Below are positions 34,293 through 42,487 of a DNA stretch of 64,000 nucleotides, one piece after another. The DNA comes from GCA-2730975 sp937893275. Its GTDB lineage: Bacteria; Verrucomicrobiota; Verrucomicrobiia; Opitutales; Seribacteraceae. Both the position numbers and the translations under genes were made by a program. Numbering within the stretch: position 1 is the first letter of the stretch; every line of letters begins with the position of its first letter. The stretch lies in the NCBI GenBank assembly GCA_963968595.1, contig CAXAHJ010000001.1, positions 124,001-188,000 of the forward strand. Direction: 5' to 3'. A model generated the notes under the pieces. That model was not told where the DNA came from. It worked only from the letters and a program-made list of their open reading frames with translations, and did not search any database.

Positions 34293-35026
34293 CGAGTCGG
34301 TTCTTTCTCTCGCTCTTCTTCCTCCCACTTCAAATCTTCTGTACGTAGCATTTTTTCTTCTTCTTTTCCCGAAGGCTCTACGGTACTAGTGTCGAGATCA
34401 GAATAATCCTCCTCACCATTTCCTTCCTCGTCCTCGTCTTTAATATCATGATCGAGAGCAAAGCCTTCAGGAACAAATTCCAAGATGGATTCAACCTCTA
34501 CGCAGAAGTGGGTGCGACGACCTTCAAGATAATCATTGTTGTGACGCTCGGCCAGAACTTCCTCCATCTCATCCAAGGTAAAAGGTTCGGTAAAGTCGAT
34601 CAGATCGTTAAGCATCTTTACCCGCAGAATTGAGACATGAGTGAGAAAATCGGCATAGGGCCCCTTGTCCTCATCCATAACATCAGGTAAGGCAAACAGC
34701 ATGTCTTCCGCTTTTAGCAAAGAATCTCGCACCCGGCTTAGCCTAATTCTGCCGCCTTCCAATTCCTCGGCAATCTCAAAGGTAAAAAACGCCTCGTCCA
34801 CGATTTCGGAAGCAAGCCCGTATTCCGTCATCGAATCCAACAACTCATTCATATGAAAGAATTGCCTAGGGTCTATGATGCCTAACCCATCCACATCCCA
34901 GTTCACGTTGTCGCTAATTTCGTTTACCCACCAGTTTTTATCTTCGCCCAAGCGAACGATACACCAATCAAGTCTTGTTTCCATCTTCTCCATGACCACC
35001 AGCCATAAGTTGGGATTTTTGCTCAA
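34253..35026 (-). CDS. Acidic protein of unknown function
   Basis: A 257-residue cytoplasmic protein I do not recognise. The N-terminal ~180 residues look folded (NLWLVVMEKMETRLDWCIVR, QFFHMNELLDSMTEYGLASE, SILRVKMLNDLIDFTEPF). The C-terminal ~70 residues are highly charged and mostly acidic (KDEDEEGNGEEDYSDLD and onwards), probably disordered. No signal peptide or membrane helix is present. The last 40 nt overlap hemB tail to tail; codon use and length support a real gene. It is divergent from pyrD. A verrucomicrobial lineage-specific protein is my guess. Confidence 0.75.
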   Translation of the reverse strand: MSKNPNLWLVVMEKMETRLDWCIVRLGEDKNWWVNEISDNVNWDVDGLGIIDPRQFFHMNELLDSMTEYGLASEIVDEAFFTFEIAEELEGGRIRLSRVRDSLLKAEDMLFALPDVMDEDKGPYADFLTHVSILRVKMLNDLIDFTEPFTLDEMEEVLAERHNNDYLEGRRTHFCVEVESILEFVPEGFALDHDIKDEDEEGNGEEDYSDLDTSTVEPSGKEEEKMLRTEDLKWEEEEREKEPTRYEDSAPDEVPSK

Positions 35027-35137
35027 GTCAACTTCCTAGTTCAAGAAAAGGCAAATTTTTCTTCATTCCGGCAAAAAATTCGATGCAAAAACTTTGCAGA
35101 ACAGGAAGAGATAGAATAATTGATATCCGTTGTAATT

Positions 35138-36202
35138 ATGAGTCTTCTCTACGAAAAAATCTTTAGGCCGTTATTATTTAAGCTAGAAGCTGAGCGCGCC
35201 CACCGATTCGCGGCTTTTTCTATGCGAATTCTCGGCAAGGCCAGTCCATTGAGGGGACTTGCGTCCCTTTATTGTCGTACCGAGTCTTCCCGCGTTCGTC
35301 TTTTCGGCTTGGATTTCCCCAATCCTGTTGGGTTGGCCGCAGGCATGGACAAAAACGGTGAATTTATTCAGTCTGCGTTTGCCCTTGGTTTCGGGCATGT
35401 CGAAATTGGGACAATAACTCCTCAGCGCCAACTAGGCAACCTACAGCCCAGACTTTTTCGCTATCCCTCAGTAGGGGGAATTGTCAACAGAATGGGCTTC
35501 AACAACGATGGAGCAGAAATCGTAGCTGACCGGATTAAAAGAAACTATCCGAGAGAAAAACGCCATGCACCCCTAGGCATCAATATCGGCAAGGCAAAAA
35601 CAACTGACCTCGATCAAGCCGCTGAGGATTATATTACATGCTTCAAAATTGTAGCAGACCAGGCGGATTACATCGCGATTAACATAAGTAGCCCCAATAC
35701 CAGAAGCCTTCGAACGCTCCAAAATCCTGATCGGCTAGAACCACTGCTCGCCGGCATCAATCAGGCGCGGAAGGATTTTTCGGCGAAAATGGGGCGGCAA
35801 CGCGTTCCAGTATTGTTAAAGATTTCTCCGGACGAATCATTTCGAGCCCTAGACGTTGTGCTCGAACTTGCTTTTCTTCATAAAATTGATGGAATTATTG
35901 CCACGAACTCAACCGTTAGCCGCGCCGAGTCGAATTCAGCATGCTGCACGGAAGCTGGAGGTCTCAGCGGCTTGCCTCTAAGAAAACGCTCGACCGAGGT
36001 CGTACGCTTTCTCGCCAAAGCTTCAGGTGGTAGCATGCCAATAATTGGAGTAGGCGGAATCTATGACGCTATATCTGCCGGAGAAAAACTGGACGCCGGA
36101 GCATCCCTCATTCAACTCTATTCAGGATTTGTTTACAAGGGGCCCTTACTTGTTAAAAGCCTTGCTCGATCGATGGTACACAGGTACTCAAACTCGATTT
36201 AA
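35138..36202 (+). CDS. pyrD: Dihydroorotate dehydrogenase (quinone), class 2
   Basis: Membrane-associated flavoenzyme oxidising dihydroorotate to orotate with quinone; fourth step of pyrimidine synthesis. I start at ATG 35138 (MSLLYEKIFRPLLFKLEAE) and not the upstream TTG, giving 354 residues; this yields the class 2 N-terminal amphipathic helix. Key motifs are FPNPVGLAAGMDKNGE, GGIVNRMGFNNDG, ISSPNTRSLRTLQ with the class 2 catalytic Ser, and SGEKLDAGASLIQLYSGFVY-type FMN phosphate binding near the C-terminus. It is separate from the pyrR-pyrB cluster ~5 kb downstream. Confidence 0.96.
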   Translation: MSLLYEKIFRPLLFKLEAERAHRFAAFSMRILGKASPLRGLASLYCRTESSRVRLFGLDFPNPVGLAAGMDKNGEFIQSAFALGFGHVEIGTITPQRQLGNLQPRLFRYPSVGGIVNRMGFNNDGAEIVADRIKRNYPREKRHAPLGINIGKAKTTDLDQAAEDYITCFKIVADQADYIAINISSPNTRSLRTLQNPDRLEPLLAGINQARKDFSAKMGRQRVPVLLKISPDESFRALDVVLELAFLHKIDGIIATNSTVSRAESNSACCTEAGGLSGLPLRKRSTEVVRFLAKASGGSMPIIGVGGIYDAISAGEKLDAGASLIQLYSGFVYKGPLLVKSLARSMVHRYSNSI

Positions 36203-36284
36203 GGTACGCCGAAGAGATTTTCATTTGTTCTTTCCCTCTTGCCAGACTACATTCTTGGTTACAAAATAATAGGTTTAAGGAAGC

Positions 36285-37277
36285 ATGAAAAAAGGGCTTT
36301 TATTTGGAATTTTGCTGCTGATCGGTGGAGGTGGACTTGCCGTATTGGTGAAATTTGGGGGGAAAGCAGAAAACTTAAAGTCTTGGTGGCATGAATTCTC
36401 ACATAATAGCGATTCACTTCCTTGGTGTCCTTACAAAGTACTGGAAGTCGATGCATCAAAAATGCACATCAAGGAGGCCACCCAAGTGATTTTTCTCGAC
36501 CAGAACCTCTTTTGGAAGGGGCAGGGTGCAACAGTTGGACCAGAAATAGATAAAAAAAGCAGAGTGGTTCGCCTGATCGTTACTGCAGGCGGGTCGGGTT
36601 ATTCGCCCACGACCACGGCGGAAGTAATTGGTACTGGATCAGAGACCTTTAAATTGGGGAAAGTGACAGTCAAAAATGGTAAAGTGACGAGCGTAGAATT
36701 TATTAGTGGCGGAAAGTGGTACGATACCCCGCGAGTACATGCATACGGTAGAGACGGTCGAGTCGAAGCATTGCCTTACAGCGGTACCACCAAGCTAAAA
36801 TTCGACAATGGGCAAGTTCACGAAACTAAACAATTCCTTTCCGGTGAACTCCACGGCAAATGGAAACGATTTAGGCAAAATGGAATACGAGTTTTTAATA
36901 AAGAATTTATGCGGGGAGAGAAACACGGAGCACACATTTATTATTTCAATGACCCGATTGATCCCGAAGATTACAAAACCCAAAGTGATGCGCACCTAAA
37001 GAAGAAGATATACGCCTCGCTCTGGCTTGAAGTTCACGAAGATGCCAGACGGGAATTCTCTCAATACCCATCACCCGAAGCAAACGAGTGGGCCATAAAA
37101 AAGTTCGGGGAACGGGGAGGGGAGTTTCAGGTATATCTTCTTGAACATTACGAAAAGAACAGGCGACATGGCCTTTTCGAAGGGTTTGACTACCTTGGAA
37201 ATCCCACTTTTAAGGATGACTACAAGGAGGGCCTTCGCATAAGCCATAAAACTTTTGACAAAATCAAAAAAGGTTAG
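36285..37277 (+). CDS. Membrane-anchored MORN-repeat protein, function unknown
   Basis: A 330-residue protein with a Gly-rich N-terminal membrane helix (about 4-24). Next is a beta-rich part with TAGGSGYSPTTTAEVIGTG and the echo KVTSVEFISGGKWYDTPRV, a repeat style seen in phage tail and surface proteins. A MORN-like part follows (TTKLKFDNGQVHETKQFLSG, HGKWKRFRQNGIRVF, RGEKHGAHIYYF and, near the end, NRRHGLFEGFDYLGNPTF). It is probably exposed to the periplasm. It follows pyrD by 82 nt on the same strand but has no obvious functional link to it. I cannot assign a function. Confidence 0.75.
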   Translation: MKKGLLFGILLLIGGGGLAVLVKFGGKAENLKSWWHEFSHNSDSLPWCPYKVLEVDASKMHIKEATQVIFLDQNLFWKGQGATVGPEIDKKSRVVRLIVTAGGSGYSPTTTAEVIGTGSETFKLGKVTVKNGKVTSVEFISGGKWYDTPRVHAYGRDGRVEALPYSGTTKLKFDNGQVHETKQFLSGELHGKWKRFRQNGIRVFNKEFMRGEKHGAHIYYFNDPIDPEDYKTQSDAHLKKKIYASLWLEVHEDARREFSQYPSPEANEWAIKKFGERGGEFQVYLLEHYEKNRRHGLFEGFDYLGNPTFKDDYKEGLRISHKTFDKIKKG

Positions 37278-37297
37278 CGGAGTCGGTTAACTGCTTT

Positions 37298-37382
37298 TGG
37301 TGCTCAGGGGGGGACTCGAACCCCCACGGGTTACCCCACCAGGTCCTTAACCTGGCGCGTCTACCAATTCCGCCACCTGAGC
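37298..37382 (-). tRNA. tRNA-Leu, anticodon read as AAG
   Basis: An 85-nt class II tRNA on the minus strand: acceptor GCTCAGG/CCTGAGC with discriminator A and encoded CCA, D stem GCG/CGC, long variable arm (TGGGGTAACCCGT) and T arm GGGGGTTCGAGTCCCCC. The anticodon stem CCAGG/CCTGG closes the loop TTAAGGA, which places AAG at 34-36 and G at 37. G37 is typical for Leu tRNAs that read CUN codons. An A34 tRNA-Leu is uncommon in bacteria and would be expected to need A-to-I editing. Confidence 0.93.
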
Positions 37383-37397
37383 TTTGTTGAAGTAAAA

Positions 37398-37421
37398 CTT
37401 TCATCATCCCGTGAATGAAAG
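37398..37421. repeat. Inverted repeat upstream of tRNA-Leu
   Basis: CTTTCAT (37398-37404) and ATGAAAG (37415-37421) form a 7-bp inverted repeat around a 10-nt centre, 15 nt upstream of the tRNA-Leu 5' end and in the divergent region with the unknown gene at 37523. It could be an operator or a hairpin of the tRNA precursor leader. Confidence 0.35.
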
Positions 37422-37522
37422 AAATTCGAGAATGGCACACTGTTGTCGTTAATCCAAGAAAATTTCTTAACTTTGTATTCGTTTAAGCATAGCCCTTGTC
37501 AAAGGGGAAGAGGTTTGTAATC

Positions 37523-39034
37523 ATGTATAGTCAAAGAATGGCACGATACTCAGAAGATTCAATGTCCGACAAAGCACAACCCGATCTAGCTTCATTGCTA
37601 GATGCGAACCTTGGTCCTTCGTGGAGCGGGGACAACTTATCTTCGTCTCGTCCTAGCAAAAAAAAGTCTATAGGACAAACCGCTCACCGAGAACGCAAAA
37701 GCGGGCGATCACCAAGTGACAGCCGCTCGCGAGAACACTTCAAAAGTGAGCGCGGAAAGATACGACAGTCTCGAAAAGACAACTCGGCCAGACCAAACTA
37801 CCCTAGAGCACCGAAAACCGAGAAGCCCTTCCACAAAATAAGCTTTTTTCCCTCGCCGGAAACTTTCAATGCAATTGCCGCAAATCTGCGAGAAACAGGA
37901 CGCACTTTCGAGCTGTTTGATCTTGCATCCACGATTCTGGCAAAGCCAGAACGGTTTGTCGTCCGAGTGTCCATTCCCAAGGAGGCAATCGATCAAGAAA
38001 AAACATTGTGCGTCTCTAAACTAGACGGGTTAGTCTTTGACTCCCCCGAGGCAGTAATTGATCATCTCATCGCCAAGGGACTGGGAAATATATACGATGT
38101 CGAAGAGGTCGAAACAGAACCTCCGTCAGGTAATTTCCCTGCCATCAATAGATGCGGGATTACAGGAGATTGGCTCGCGCCACCTAATTATCATCGCTAT
38201 GCGGAAATGATTCGCGAACACCACGCCACTAAACTCGCCAATATCGCATTTGAGAACTTCGAGAAGAAAATTGAAACTGTCCGCGAGCCCGAGGCTGCAA
38301 CCGCTTGGATAGAAGAAATGCGAAAGGCTCGAAAATATAAACTTACAAGGCCCAAGAATGATGATCCTGAAAACTTTGACAGCCTTGAAGCACTCCGCAA
38401 ACACCTCGCATTCCATAAATCTTCTGCATTCGTCCAGACCTGTACAAATACCGAATTTCACGGAAGGTCGCTGCAGAATCTTTCCGCAGGTATCCTGAAA
38501 GACGATATTGAGATCACTCTTGAACAGCAGCGTCGCTTTCCACTAGATACGGCCTTGGCTCTTTTGGGTCGGTTTCGCGCCGCCAAGTTTCACCACTTCA
38601 AGCGCGGGAAAAAGGGCATCTCCTATCTCTCGGCCATTAAACGACGTCGCCGTGTCGCTGGCGAACGTTTCTCTCCCTCGATTGAGGCACTCATTTCCTT
38701 TGTCGAAAAATACCCGCTTACCGAAAAAGGCTCACTGGCTGAAAAACATCTTGGGATTTCCGCCGACAAGAAAGATGACCCCAAGAATTCAGATGCCATC
38801 CGCACTCTTGCCCGAGACCTGCATTGGCTAATTGCGGAAGGCTACGCAACCGAGTATTCAGATGGTCGTCTCGAAATCCGTTCGCCGATAGCCAGCAACG
38901 AAGGGAAGAGCACAGAGAATAAGATTGAAGTTGATCAGAAGCCAGAGAAAGAATCCATAAATCCTAAAGTCGATAAAAAACCTGATGATCCGAGAGAAGC
39001 CCCAACTGACTCAGACTCCGAGGGGCTTCACTAA
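37523..39034 (+). CDS. Large basic protein of unknown function
   Basis: A 503-residue protein not recognised by me. I start at ATG 37523, which has a GGGGAAGAGG-type ribosome-binding stretch ending 9-10 nt before it; an upstream TTG frame is open but not needed. Residues ~1-95 are Ser/Lys/Arg-rich and likely disordered, which would suit nucleic-acid binding. The middle (~100-340) looks folded (PFHKISFFPSPETFNAIAAN; FDSLEALRKHLAFHKSSAF). A helical part follows with RFPLDTALALLGRFRAAKF, KRRRRVAGERFSPSIEALIS and a winged-helix-like LARDLHWLIAEGYATEY. The ~50-residue tail is charged. It overlaps tsaE tail to tail by 24 nt and is divergent from tRNA-Leu. Confidence 0.78.
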   Translation: MYSQRMARYSEDSMSDKAQPDLASLLDANLGPSWSGDNLSSSRPSKKKSIGQTAHRERKSGRSPSDSRSREHFKSERGKIRQSRKDNSARPNYPRAPKTEKPFHKISFFPSPETFNAIAANLRETGRTFELFDLASTILAKPERFVVRVSIPKEAIDQEKTLCVSKLDGLVFDSPEAVIDHLIAKGLGNIYDVEEVETEPPSGNFPAINRCGITGDWLAPPNYHRYAEMIREHHATKLANIAFENFEKKIETVREPEAATAWIEEMRKARKYKLTRPKNDDPENFDSLEALRKHLAFHKSSAFVQTCTNTEFHGRSLQNLSAGILKDDIEITLEQQRRFPLDTALALLGRFRAAKFHHFKRGKKGISYLSAIKRRRRVAGERFSPSIEALISFVEKYPLTEKGSLAEKHLGISADKKDDPKNSDAIRTLARDLHWLIAEGYATEYSDGRLEIRSPIASNEGKSTENKIEVDQKPEKESINPKVDKKPDDPREAPTDSDSEGLH

Positions 39035-39460
39035 TCGTAAGCTACGACCACCGCAAGGCGGTGTTTCAATGGTCAACCGCCAAGTCTCTCCAAAGGCCAG
39101 TTCGGGAGCCTTCTGAGGCCACTCGACCAACAAAACCCAAGGCGAAATAAGCATCTCTTCGATGCCAAGATTTTCCGCAGTTTGGTTTGACTCTAGGCGA
39201 TATGCATCAACATGTACAAGGTTTCGGCGAGGGGAAGCGTACACATTTACGATGCCATAGGTAGGACTGGAGACCTGCTCTTTGACCCCAAGTGCATGAG
39301 CAAGAGCAGATGCAAAAAAAGTTTTCCCGGCACCCATGAAACCATCCAGCAGAAGTGTAAGATTGTCGGGAAGGATCACAGCAAGTTGCTTGGCAACATC
39401 AGTGACATCATCAGGTTCAGGGCAATGCAGACCTAAAGAATAGAGCTTGTCAAAATCCAT
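39011..39460 (-). CDS. tsaE: tRNA t6A biosynthesis ATPase TsaE
   Basis: P-loop ATPase of the TsaB-TsaD-TsaE complex making threonylcarbamoyl-adenosine at tRNA position 37. Starting at ATG 39460 it is 149 residues. The Walker A is GFMGAGKT, followed by the typical LGVKEQVSSPTYGIVNVY, HVDAYRLES, and LVEWPQKAPE. The start overlaps the CPBP-protease stop by 11 nt, and the end overlaps the unknown basic protein by 24 nt. It is the last gene of the long minus-strand run starting at the HAD gene. Confidence 0.95.
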   Translation of the reverse strand: MDFDKLYSLGLHCPEPDDVTDVAKQLAVILPDNLTLLLDGFMGAGKTFFASALAHALGVKEQVSSPTYGIVNVYASPRRNLVHVDAYRLESNQTAENLGIEEMLISPWVLLVEWPQKAPELAFGETWRLTIETPPCGGRSLRLVKPLGV

Positions 39461-40223
39461 GACCGACAAGAATAGATAATACCATGAAGCCGTTAAAACC
39501 AGCGTGGATTAAGATACAGATTCTAAGATCGCCCGTGCGTTCATAGGATAAGGCGAGGATTATTCCGAGAAAAGTCAACGGGACGAAGGACATTGCATTC
39601 TGGTGTACGAGTCCAAAAAGTATGCCTGAGATTACAAGTGCGGGTCCAACTCCAAATGGTCGTTTCATGGCTCGAAATAAGATTCCGCGAAATAAAAATT
39701 CCTCAAGCACGGGGGCAACGACCAAGGCGTAACAAGCAATGTTGAGAACTTCATTTAACGATTGCATTTCCGCTAGCTTCTGAACCGATTCTTGTTTGGG
39801 ATAACCAGACAAGACCCGAGAGGAAATAAAGGATATTGCGAGTAAGGCGGGCCATGCACGCAAGATCTGAATCAACGCGTCGCTCATTACTTGAACCCAT
39901 CCCATTCGGAATATGCCGACCAAATTTGGATAATTCTCTTTTCTCGAAATCCAGAAGATTGCAAACATCACCAGCACTGGTAAAAAGCCCAAGGGCAAAG
40001 GGCCGAAAACACCGAGAAGCAAACAGCCTACCAAGACGATCACCTCCCAAAGTCCCACTTCCCACAACCTAACCTTAAAGGATGACTTACCGGACTGGAT
40101 TGTCTTTTTACGTAGCAACAGCACAACACCTGCCACGGCCATAAGTACATTAATTCCAAAAACAAGTTGAGCTCCGAGACCCCACTCTTCGCGGGCTGCA
40201 ATAAATAATACAGACATTTTCAT
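39450..40223 (-). CDS. CPBP-family intramembrane metalloprotease
   Basis: A 257-residue polytopic membrane protein of the CAAX-protease/bacteriocin-processing (CPBP, Abi) family. The three family motifs are present in the C-terminal half: EEFLFRGILFRAM (EExxxR), GILFGLVHQN (FxxxH) and ILIHAGFNG (HxxxN), which would hold the catalytic metal. About six to seven hydrophobic helices are visible, beginning at residues 15-40. It overlaps tsaE and follows the PyrX gene by 18 nt. Substrate is unknown; CPBP proteins range from prenyl proteases to peptide-immunity proteins. Confidence 0.9.
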   Translation of the reverse strand: MKMSVLFIAAREEWGLGAQLVFGINVLMAVAGVVLLLRKKTIQSGKSSFKVRLWEVGLWEVIVLVGCLLLGVFGPLPLGFLPVLVMFAIFWISRKENYPNLVGIFRMGWVQVMSDALIQILRAWPALLAISFISSRVLSGYPKQESVQKLAEMQSLNEVLNIACYALVVAPVLEEFLFRGILFRAMKRPFGVGPALVISGILFGLVHQNAMSFVPLTFLGIILALSYERTGDLRICILIHAGFNGFMVLSILVGHGF

Positions 40224-40241
40224 GCCCGAGACAAATCTCCC

Positions 40242-41531
40242 TCAAGCAAGGGAAGAATCTCTAATATGTTGGCCAGCCGAAATCACATGAGTTACTCGAC
40301 CAGTCATATTTTTACCAAGCCAAGGGGAATTTGACGAGAGACTCTCTAAGTTTTCGGGAGTGACAATCCACTCCTTTTGCTGGTCAAAAATGACTATGTC
40401 GGCAATAGCCCCGGATGACAACGTACCCTTATTTAAACCTAAAACAGAGGCAGGTCGGTGAGTTAGAGCACCTACCATATCGCTCACGCTGCCCGCTCCG
40501 CTTTTCACTATCGATTCAAGGCTTACTGAAAGAGCGGTTTCCAAACCGATCACTCCGAAGGGGGCAAGATCGAATTCCATGTCTTTCTCATGTTCAAGAT
40601 AAGGTTCGTGGGCTGTTGCGATGCAATCAATCGTTCCGTCAAGTAACCCGGCGAGAAGAGCTTGGCGGTCGCTTTCTTCACGCAAAGGGGGATTGGTTTT
40701 TAGGTTAGTATTGTAATCAGCGAGAGTGGAATCCGTTAGGGCAAGATGATGCGGTGTGACATCAGCAGTTACAGGTACGCCGCGTTCTTTCGCTCTCTGA
40801 AGTATCTCCACGGAACCTGCCGAGCTTAGGGACTGCAAATGAACATGGGCCTTCGTGAGCATTGCCAGAGAAACGGCTCGATAGACGAAAAGTTCCTCCG
40901 CAGCTCGTGGCCATCCGCGCAACCCAAGCCTTAGTGCCTGAGCTCCTTCGTGGACTACGGCATTAGAGGCAAGAAAAGGATCTCGAGGAAGGTCAAGAAT
41001 CGGGAGATCAAACATTGCTGCATATTCTAGGCTTCGTCGAAAAATTTCGTTGTTTCCCGTGCTGGCCGGACAATCGGTGACGGCAACCACACCCGATTGC
41101 TTGAGAGAGCCAATCGGCGCAAGTTGCTCTCCTTTGCGATCTAGGGTTATGCTGCCTGTAAGCAAAACATCGATGCAGGCATCTTTCTCAATTGCATCTT
41201 GTAGATATCGGATTGTGCCGGGGTTATCCGCCGCCGGGGAAACATCGGGCATGCAAACAACGGTGGTAAAGCCACCGGCGGCGGCGGCGCGAGTACCTGA
41301 AGCGATAGTTTCTCGACCACCTCCCCCTAATTCGCGCAGGTGTGCACGAAGATCTATAAATCCTGGCGCAACTATTTGTCCCGACGCATCAACTACAGTT
41401 GCAACCTCACTTTTCTTCCTCGCAGGAGCTTCACAAATTCGACCATCGGCGATATAGAGATCGGCGACTTCATCCCGTCCGTTGCCAGGATCAATAATTC
41501 GCCCGTTTTTTATCCAGATAGCCTCGCTCAT
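40242..41531 (-). CDS. pyrX: Dihydroorotase-like protein lacking metal ligands (PyrX/PyrC' type)
   Basis: A 429-residue amidohydrolase-fold protein. I start at ATG 41531 (MSEAIWIKNG), where it overlaps the pyrB stop as ATGA. Overall sequence and length match class I dihydroorotase, but ligands are missing. The HxH is RAH (62-64), the bridging Asp of TDDG is Cys154 (TDCPAS), the His of SHCED is Asp180 (DLPRD), the His of AHVST is Ser234 (HLQSLSS), and the catalytic Asp of ATDH is Ala307 (ATAHEP). The substrate-binding TPHHL (259-263) remains. Such inactive homologues (Pseudomonas PyrC'/PyrX) hold the aspartate transcarbamoylase dodecamer together; I infer that role with the adjacent PyrB. A working dihydroorotase must be encoded elsewhere. 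Confidence 0.9.
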   Translation of the reverse strand: MSEAIWIKNGRIIDPGNGRDEVADLYIADGRICEAPARKKSEVATVVDASGQIVAPGFIDLRAHLRELGGGGRETIASGTRAAAAGGFTTVVCMPDVSPAADNPGTIRYLQDAIEKDACIDVLLTGSITLDRKGEQLAPIGSLKQSGVVAVTDCPASTGNNEIFRRSLEYAAMFDLPILDLPRDPFLASNAVVHEGAQALRLGLRGWPRAAEELFVYRAVSLAMLTKAHVHLQSLSSAGSVEILQRAKERGVPVTADVTPHHLALTDSTLADYNTNLKTNPPLREESDRQALLAGLLDGTIDCIATAHEPYLEHEKDMEFDLAPFGVIGLETALSVSLESIVKSGAGSVSDMVGALTHRPASVLGLNKGTLSSGAIADIVIFDQQKEWIVTPENLESLSSNSPWLGKNMTGRVTHVISAGQHIRDSSLA

Positions 41532-42487
41532 GACGGAACCTCTTTTCGCTGAAGGTCGGCTACGGTGGAACAAAGGTAGAGTATCGCCATTCGAACGGCA
41601 ATTCCGTTGGTAACTTGGTCAAGAATCACAGACCGCGTCGAATCTGCAAGGGAAGAATCTATTTCAACGCCTCGATTGATGGGTCCCGGGTGCATGATTA
41701 TGGCATCGGGTTTCAACCAAGATGCTCGAGCCTCGTTTAGTCCAAACATGCTTGTATATTCTCCGAGGGACGGGAAATGCGTGGAAGTTTGTCTTTCGTG
41801 CTGGATGCGAAGAAGCATGACGGCGTCTGCATCGGCAAGTGCTTTCTTGAGGTCGTGCGTTACTTCAGCACCAAACTCCGAGAAAGTCTTAGGTACCAAT
41901 GTAGCTGGACCTCCAAAGGTAACCGATGCGCCAAGTTTGCTTAATGCCCACAAATTGGATCGAGCGACTCTACTAAAGAGCACATCTCCTAGAATGGTTA
42001 TCTTTTTGCCCGCCAAATCGCCAAACCGTTCCCTCAGCGTAAAAGCGTCGAGCAATGCCTGACTGGGATGTTCATGAGCACCATCGCCGGCATTAATGAT
42101 GGGAACGTCCAAGACCCTCGAAAGGTATAGTGGAGAACCCGCCGAAGAGTGTCGAAGTACTATTAGGTCCGCACCAAGGGCTTGCACATTACTTGCCGTA
42201 TCCCGAAGGGTTTCTCCTTTGGACAGGCTACTGGATTTACCTCCGACTGAAATAACGTCGGCACTCAATCGCTTCGCAGCTACTTCAAAGGCAAGCCGAG
42301 TTCTGGTACTGGGCTCCATAAAGAGATTAACCACAGTTTTACCGCGTAAAGAGGGCAGTTTCTTGACCGGTCTATCAAGGGTTCCCCGAAAAGAACGAGC
42401 CACATCCAGAACTGTCTCAATTTCGGTGCGATCGAGTTCTTCTATGCCGATCAGGTGTTTACGATTCCAATTTGCCGGCTTCTTCAT
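41528..42487 (-). CDS. pyrB: Aspartate carbamoyltransferase catalytic subunit
   Basis: Makes N-carbamoyl-aspartate from carbamoyl phosphate and aspartate, the first committed pyrimidine step. At 319 residues it has the family's length. The carbamoyl-phosphate site MEPSTRTRLAFEVAAKRL and SKGETLRDT, plus HPSQALLDAFTLRE and the aspartate-site HPGPINRGVEI, are intact. It overlaps pyrR upstream and pyrX downstream by ATGA on both sides, consistent with tight stoichiometric coupling. No pyrI gene is present, fitting a PyrB-PyrX holoenzyme. Confidence 0.97.
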   Translation of the reverse strand: MKKPANWNRKHLIGIEELDRTEIETVLDVARSFRGTLDRPVKKLPSLRGKTVVNLFMEPSTRTRLAFEVAAKRLSADVISVGGKSSSLSKGETLRDTASNVQALGADLIVLRHSSAGSPLYLSRVLDVPIINAGDGAHEHPSQALLDAFTLRERFGDLAGKKITILGDVLFSRVARSNLWALSKLGASVTFGGPATLVPKTFSEFGAEVTHDLKKALADADAVMLLRIQHERQTSTHFPSLGEYTSMFGLNEARASWLKPDAIIMHPGPINRGVEIDSSLADSTRSVILDQVTNGIAVRMAILYLCSTVADLQRKEVPS

